Origin: Doris montereyensis
Lineage: Eukaryota; Mollusca; Gastropoda; Nudibranchia; Dorididae
DNA length: 64,000 bases
Direction: 5' to 3'
NCBI GenBank assembly: GCA_037039925.1
Contig: JAXRKP010000645.1
Span: forward strand, 185,408-249,407
Below the pieces are notes generated by a model. The model worked only from the letters and a program-made list of their open reading frames with translations. It made no database searches and was not told the DNA's origin. The first letter of the stretch is position 1; every line of letters starts with the position of its first letter. Position numbers and translations under genes: made by a program. Positions 60,655 through 64,000 of the stretch are shown piece after piece.

Positions 60655-60960
60655 GTACACAATTGCAAGATTTCGACAAATTTAGTTTCAGAGGCTTTTG
60701 CAATCTAATATTTTCTTTGGCTCATCAATTTTCTGGTCTCTCTTTTCTGTCTAATGTAATTATACGCCTATTATTACGGTCCGGTCCACACACACACCGA
60801 CCGGACTGCCCGGTCTCTTCGACTCAAGTGTGCTCAAGTGGCAAAGAAGAAGCCCAAGAGAGGCCACCAAAAATAATACATTTCCTCTGCTTTTCTCTGG
60901 CCTGAGTAAGAGTCAAAGGATAGAGAAATAAGAGGACAGGAAAAGAAAGCGCAGAGAGTG
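60655..60960 (-). promoter_or_regulatory. Presumed 5' UTR/promoter region of beta-thymosin
   Basis: GC-richer segment (CCGACCGGACTGCCCGGTCT near 60,797) immediately upstream on the minus strand, with pyrimidine tracts. ACTAG|TTGAAG near 60,537 could be the acceptor of a coding exon preceded by a noncoding first exon. Called by position only. Confidence 0.3.
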
Positions 60961-61406
60961 AAGAGGACCAAGAGTGTGTGTGCCTCTGCGCCCCACGATA
61001 AATATCCTACTTAGAGACACACTGCGGGGGGGGGGAGGGTTGTTAACAGCAGCATTATTGTTAGGATGAAGATATAAGCAGGGCACAAGTGATTTAATAC
61101 TGCCGACATATTGTGGGGGATTAAAAAGTTACAAATTACGTATTAGTTCCAACTACAATGTTTAACAACACGTAATTCATTTTTTCTTCCGTTTTTTTTT
61201 CTAAGCGAGAGTGAGGGAAACTTTGCAATTAATGTCGTAGCCTATAGTTTATGATTTTAGGGACACTATCCGATAGAGACAAGAAGGCATATATGCTTTT
61301 AGGCAAGCCACTCAAGTAGCATAGTATGGAAATATGTTCCGAGAAAATCGTCCAGTTCAGTTTAGTAGCAAAGAACATTAATCTATTGTAGCACAAATAT
61401 GTCTAG

Positions 61407-61690
61407 AGCGTGACTTGGATTAGGCTATCGGAATTGGGATCATGAGGTCTCGGGTTCGAATCCTAGCAAAGCTAGGTCCGACATTGTGTTCCTTGCGAAT
61501 ACACTTAGAACGCACTTCCCCACTCGCCCCAAGAGCTAATAGGTACAAGCACTAGTTTGGGAGTAAAAACCTGCGTCAGACTAGTGTTCTATCCAAGAGG
61601 TGATTATTAAATCACATGTTCCGCTTCACGCGATAAAAACCAGGATGAGTTCCGGCTCTACGTGCTGTAACGGCCTTGAATGAACCTAGA
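61407..61690 (+). mobile_element. SINE family A, best-preserved copy
   Basis: Exact Pol III B box GGTTCGAATCC at 61,453-61,463, A-box-like GATTAGGCTATCGG upstream, then GTCCGACATTGTGTTCC, GACTAGTGTTCTATCC, GAGGTGATTATTAAATCACA, GAGTTCCGGCTCTACGTGC and a CTTGAATGAACC end. About 285 bp, tRNA-derived. Confidence 0.85.
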
Positions 61691-61699
61691 GAATATTTA

Positions 61700-64000
61700 T
61701 TCCAGGAAAACCCACTTGCAAAACAAACGAACAAAAAACCAACAGCAACAACAACACCTTCACTCCAGCAAAATAACAAAGAAGGAAACAGCACATAATT
61801 AAATATAAAAGAGTATGAGAGACTGAGGTGGGTCTGTTCAATTGCTGAGTCAGAACCAAAAAAAAGACCCCCCCCCCATTGGTAATGTAACCTCGTCTCT
61901 TTCTTCCAAAAGTAATAAAACAACGATTGCTCGATATATTCAACAAAATAAGTGTGATGAATGATTGGTTGACGTAGATTTACATTCTTCATTTTCAATA
62001 TTATATTTTAATGATGCATCAAAAGCATACGGTACTGAAAACCAGCTGTTTAGATCTACACAGTGACTACATGTATCACTATCGGGCTCTCTGCCTATGA
62101 TAAGTATAACGTCAGGGGAAGTCAACCTCTATGGTTACCAAGTGTGTACATTAATTTATGGTTATTAATCGCGTTTTTCCTACCTCTTGCAAGCCTACTA
62201 GATGTAGACGTTTATATTTATCATTTCCCACATTTAAGTTTAAGTATCGAACTATCTAGTCTACACATAGATCTACCACGGCGGCTGTTTCTTACTGTCT
62301 CCTCTCAGTTTGGTGAATCGCCAGTAGATAGTCACATAGGATAGAAATCCATTCAAAATGCACCCCCCTCCTTCTCTAGTCTCTCTCTCCCCCCCCCCCC
62401 GTCTCCAAACAACTCTCCGCGATGGTGTATGGATTGCAATCTTCAATCCAGTGAGGAAATGTTTTAAAAATAAAAATCCCATCCCCACTCACAAAGATCC
62501 ACACACAGCATGTATTGCTATTACATTTTGTCACCCTCCCTCCCCGGCATTCACCCACGCTCGTACACAGAAAGGCGCGCGCACGCGCAGTGAGCTAGGC
62601 TCCCTAGGAATGTAGTCAGTATAATTAAAATTGCCGGCATCTCGCTTACAGTCGTCTCACTGCTGGCTACAATTCTCTCTTACCACATTACTACATCTAA
62701 TACCGACATCTAAATCTAGATCTATATTATTATTTCATTTAGAAAGAATAAAACGACATAATCCAAAATGAATGAGACAACAAATAGGTTATAAAGTCGG
62801 GAGATAACGTCTCTTAAATTTTTAACCCGGCACTGAGTGTGAGGGAGGTGGAGGGTGTGTATGAATATAATATGATATTGTGTGAGTCGGGGTGGTTAGT
62901 AGAAAGCCGGAAGAGCTGAGCAAACTAGACTTTACAATGTATGCAGTGTGTAAAGTGTAACCAGACAGGAGATTAGTGCACTGGAAAATGGGTAGTAGGT
63001 GAGCTAAGCAAACATGGTTTTATGTTCCGTTATAGTCTGACTCAATGGTTTCGCAGCTAACTCATACTGACTTAAAAGGCAAGATGTCAAGTTTAAGAAA
63101 TGTAAATCATCATGAAAGAAAGATACTAAAACCCGAAGAGCTAGATCTTGATTCATGTAATCCACATATTACACGATATTAGGCCTACATTATAACTAGA
63201 AGTGTATTAACATAATTCATACTTGCAACGAGAAAGTACAATGAGTGACATGTGTTTCAGATTTACGTCTAAATGAATTTACAGGCTATTGAAATGAGAC
63301 CTATAGTAAAAGACTAACATTTACGTTTTACTATGGTTTACTAGGTAGGCCTCAGTGACCGATCTCGATATGTGTGTACCAAGATCCACGGGAATCACAC
63401 GAATTTTATTTCATATTATCAACTGCAGGAACATCACTAGTTGTTGTTTCCTTTCCGCTAGGGACTGCAAATGTACAGTACCGTGCTTGAATAGTTTACT
63501 GCTCTTCAAGAGCTATGCGGATATGCGATTTATTAGGAATAATAAAATCTTAGATCTTTGAGGCTCTTCGAAAACTCGGTCGGTGTCTTCAAGCCCATAC
63601 TGAACGACATAAATTATGTAAATCTATGGATCCAAATCTAGTTTGCGGTGGATCTATGTCGAAAACTCCATCTGATAAACAATTAAACTATACTAATTTC
63701 TAAAATTATGGTAGAGTAAAGATAATTTATCAACGAGGAAAACATTCAAGGTTATCAGTTCACAGTTTTGACTCAAGCAAAGCTGTATTATTTTCCTTAA
63801 ATTACCAGTCATTAAGGCAGGGAAAGAAAGATGGAATGTGATATGTGACCAGAGTCGGTCTAGACGTATGAATAAAGAAGAGGATGTGACTGGGAGGTAG
63901 CCATGAGGGTGCAGCTATCTTTGTTGAGTTTTGCTCGCTCCCAGTCGACGGGAATCCTCACCACGCCTCTAGTGCGAGGAGAACAAAGGAGTTGAGGAAG
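61700..64000. other. Intergenic or upstream region, no gene recognised
   Basis: Includes C-runs (61,868-61,877; 62,390-62,401) and a CpG-richer patch at 62,565-62,610 (GGCGCGCGCACGCGCAGTGA), possibly a promoter of an unseen neighbour. The window's last 100 bases are also GC-richer. No coding exon can be supported. Confidence 0.35.

Noticed and set aside
61453..61463. Possible tRNA gene (perfect B box)
   Set aside because: No acceptor-stem or anticodon-arm pairing is visible and the sequence continues as a 285-bp SINE repeated elsewhere in the window.

Overview
The window is AT-rich animal nuclear DNA with introns, dense (GA)n/(TA)n microsatellites, tRNA-derived SINEs, non-LTR retroelement pieces and relics of DNA transposons. 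The gene content (GUF1, ANAPC15, beta-thymosin, a SAM-domain TKL kinase), the many AGATCTAGATCT-type motifs and the repeat style suggest a mollusc, perhaps a heterobranch gastropod. That placement is inference. Nothing looks bacterial or viral.

Layout. (1) 1-5,086: a possible coding remnant (210-412) and two tandem repeats (1,760-1,985; a 79-bp unit at 2,925-3,245). (2) 21,631 down to 5,087, minus strand: one gene of at least 19 exons for a protein of roughly 2,200 residues with a coiled-coil N-terminus, a SAM domain, a TKL-type kinase domain and a long Ser/acidic C-terminal tail. (3) 21,632-24,418: region between this gene and the divergent GUF1, filled by a SINE, a hammerhead-like repeat and a compound microsatellite. 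(4) 24,419-39,716, plus strand: all 17 coding exons of GUF1 (mitochondrial LepA/EF4). Its introns carry an RTE-like LINE, a truncated copy of the same LINE, a pogo/Tigger remnant and a SINE. (5) 41,711-43,192: mariner-like relic. (6) 45,863 down to 43,508, minus: the last exons of ANAPC15. (7) 47,251-48,108: piggyBac-like miniature element with TTAA ends. (8) 48,660-56,280: very long GA arrays, one of them 827 bp and perfect, plus SINE and LINE fragments. (9) 60,505 down to 57,656, minus: a 41-residue beta-thymosin whose intron holds two SINE copies and an inverted-repeat element with a hammerhead-ribozyme-like core. (10) 60,960-64,000: intergenic, one SINE, and a CpG-richer patch near 62.5-62.6 kb.

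Five short conserved exons (three in the kinase domain, two in GUF1) are each exactly one base short of the length their splice phases require, at runs such as AAA, TTT or CC. This points to residual long-read assembly errors, so apparent frameshifts here should not be read as gene decay. The four genes are functionally unrelated and do not form an operon-like unit. The most unusual content is the SAM-kinase, which lacks the arginine of HRD, and the hammerhead-like repeat.
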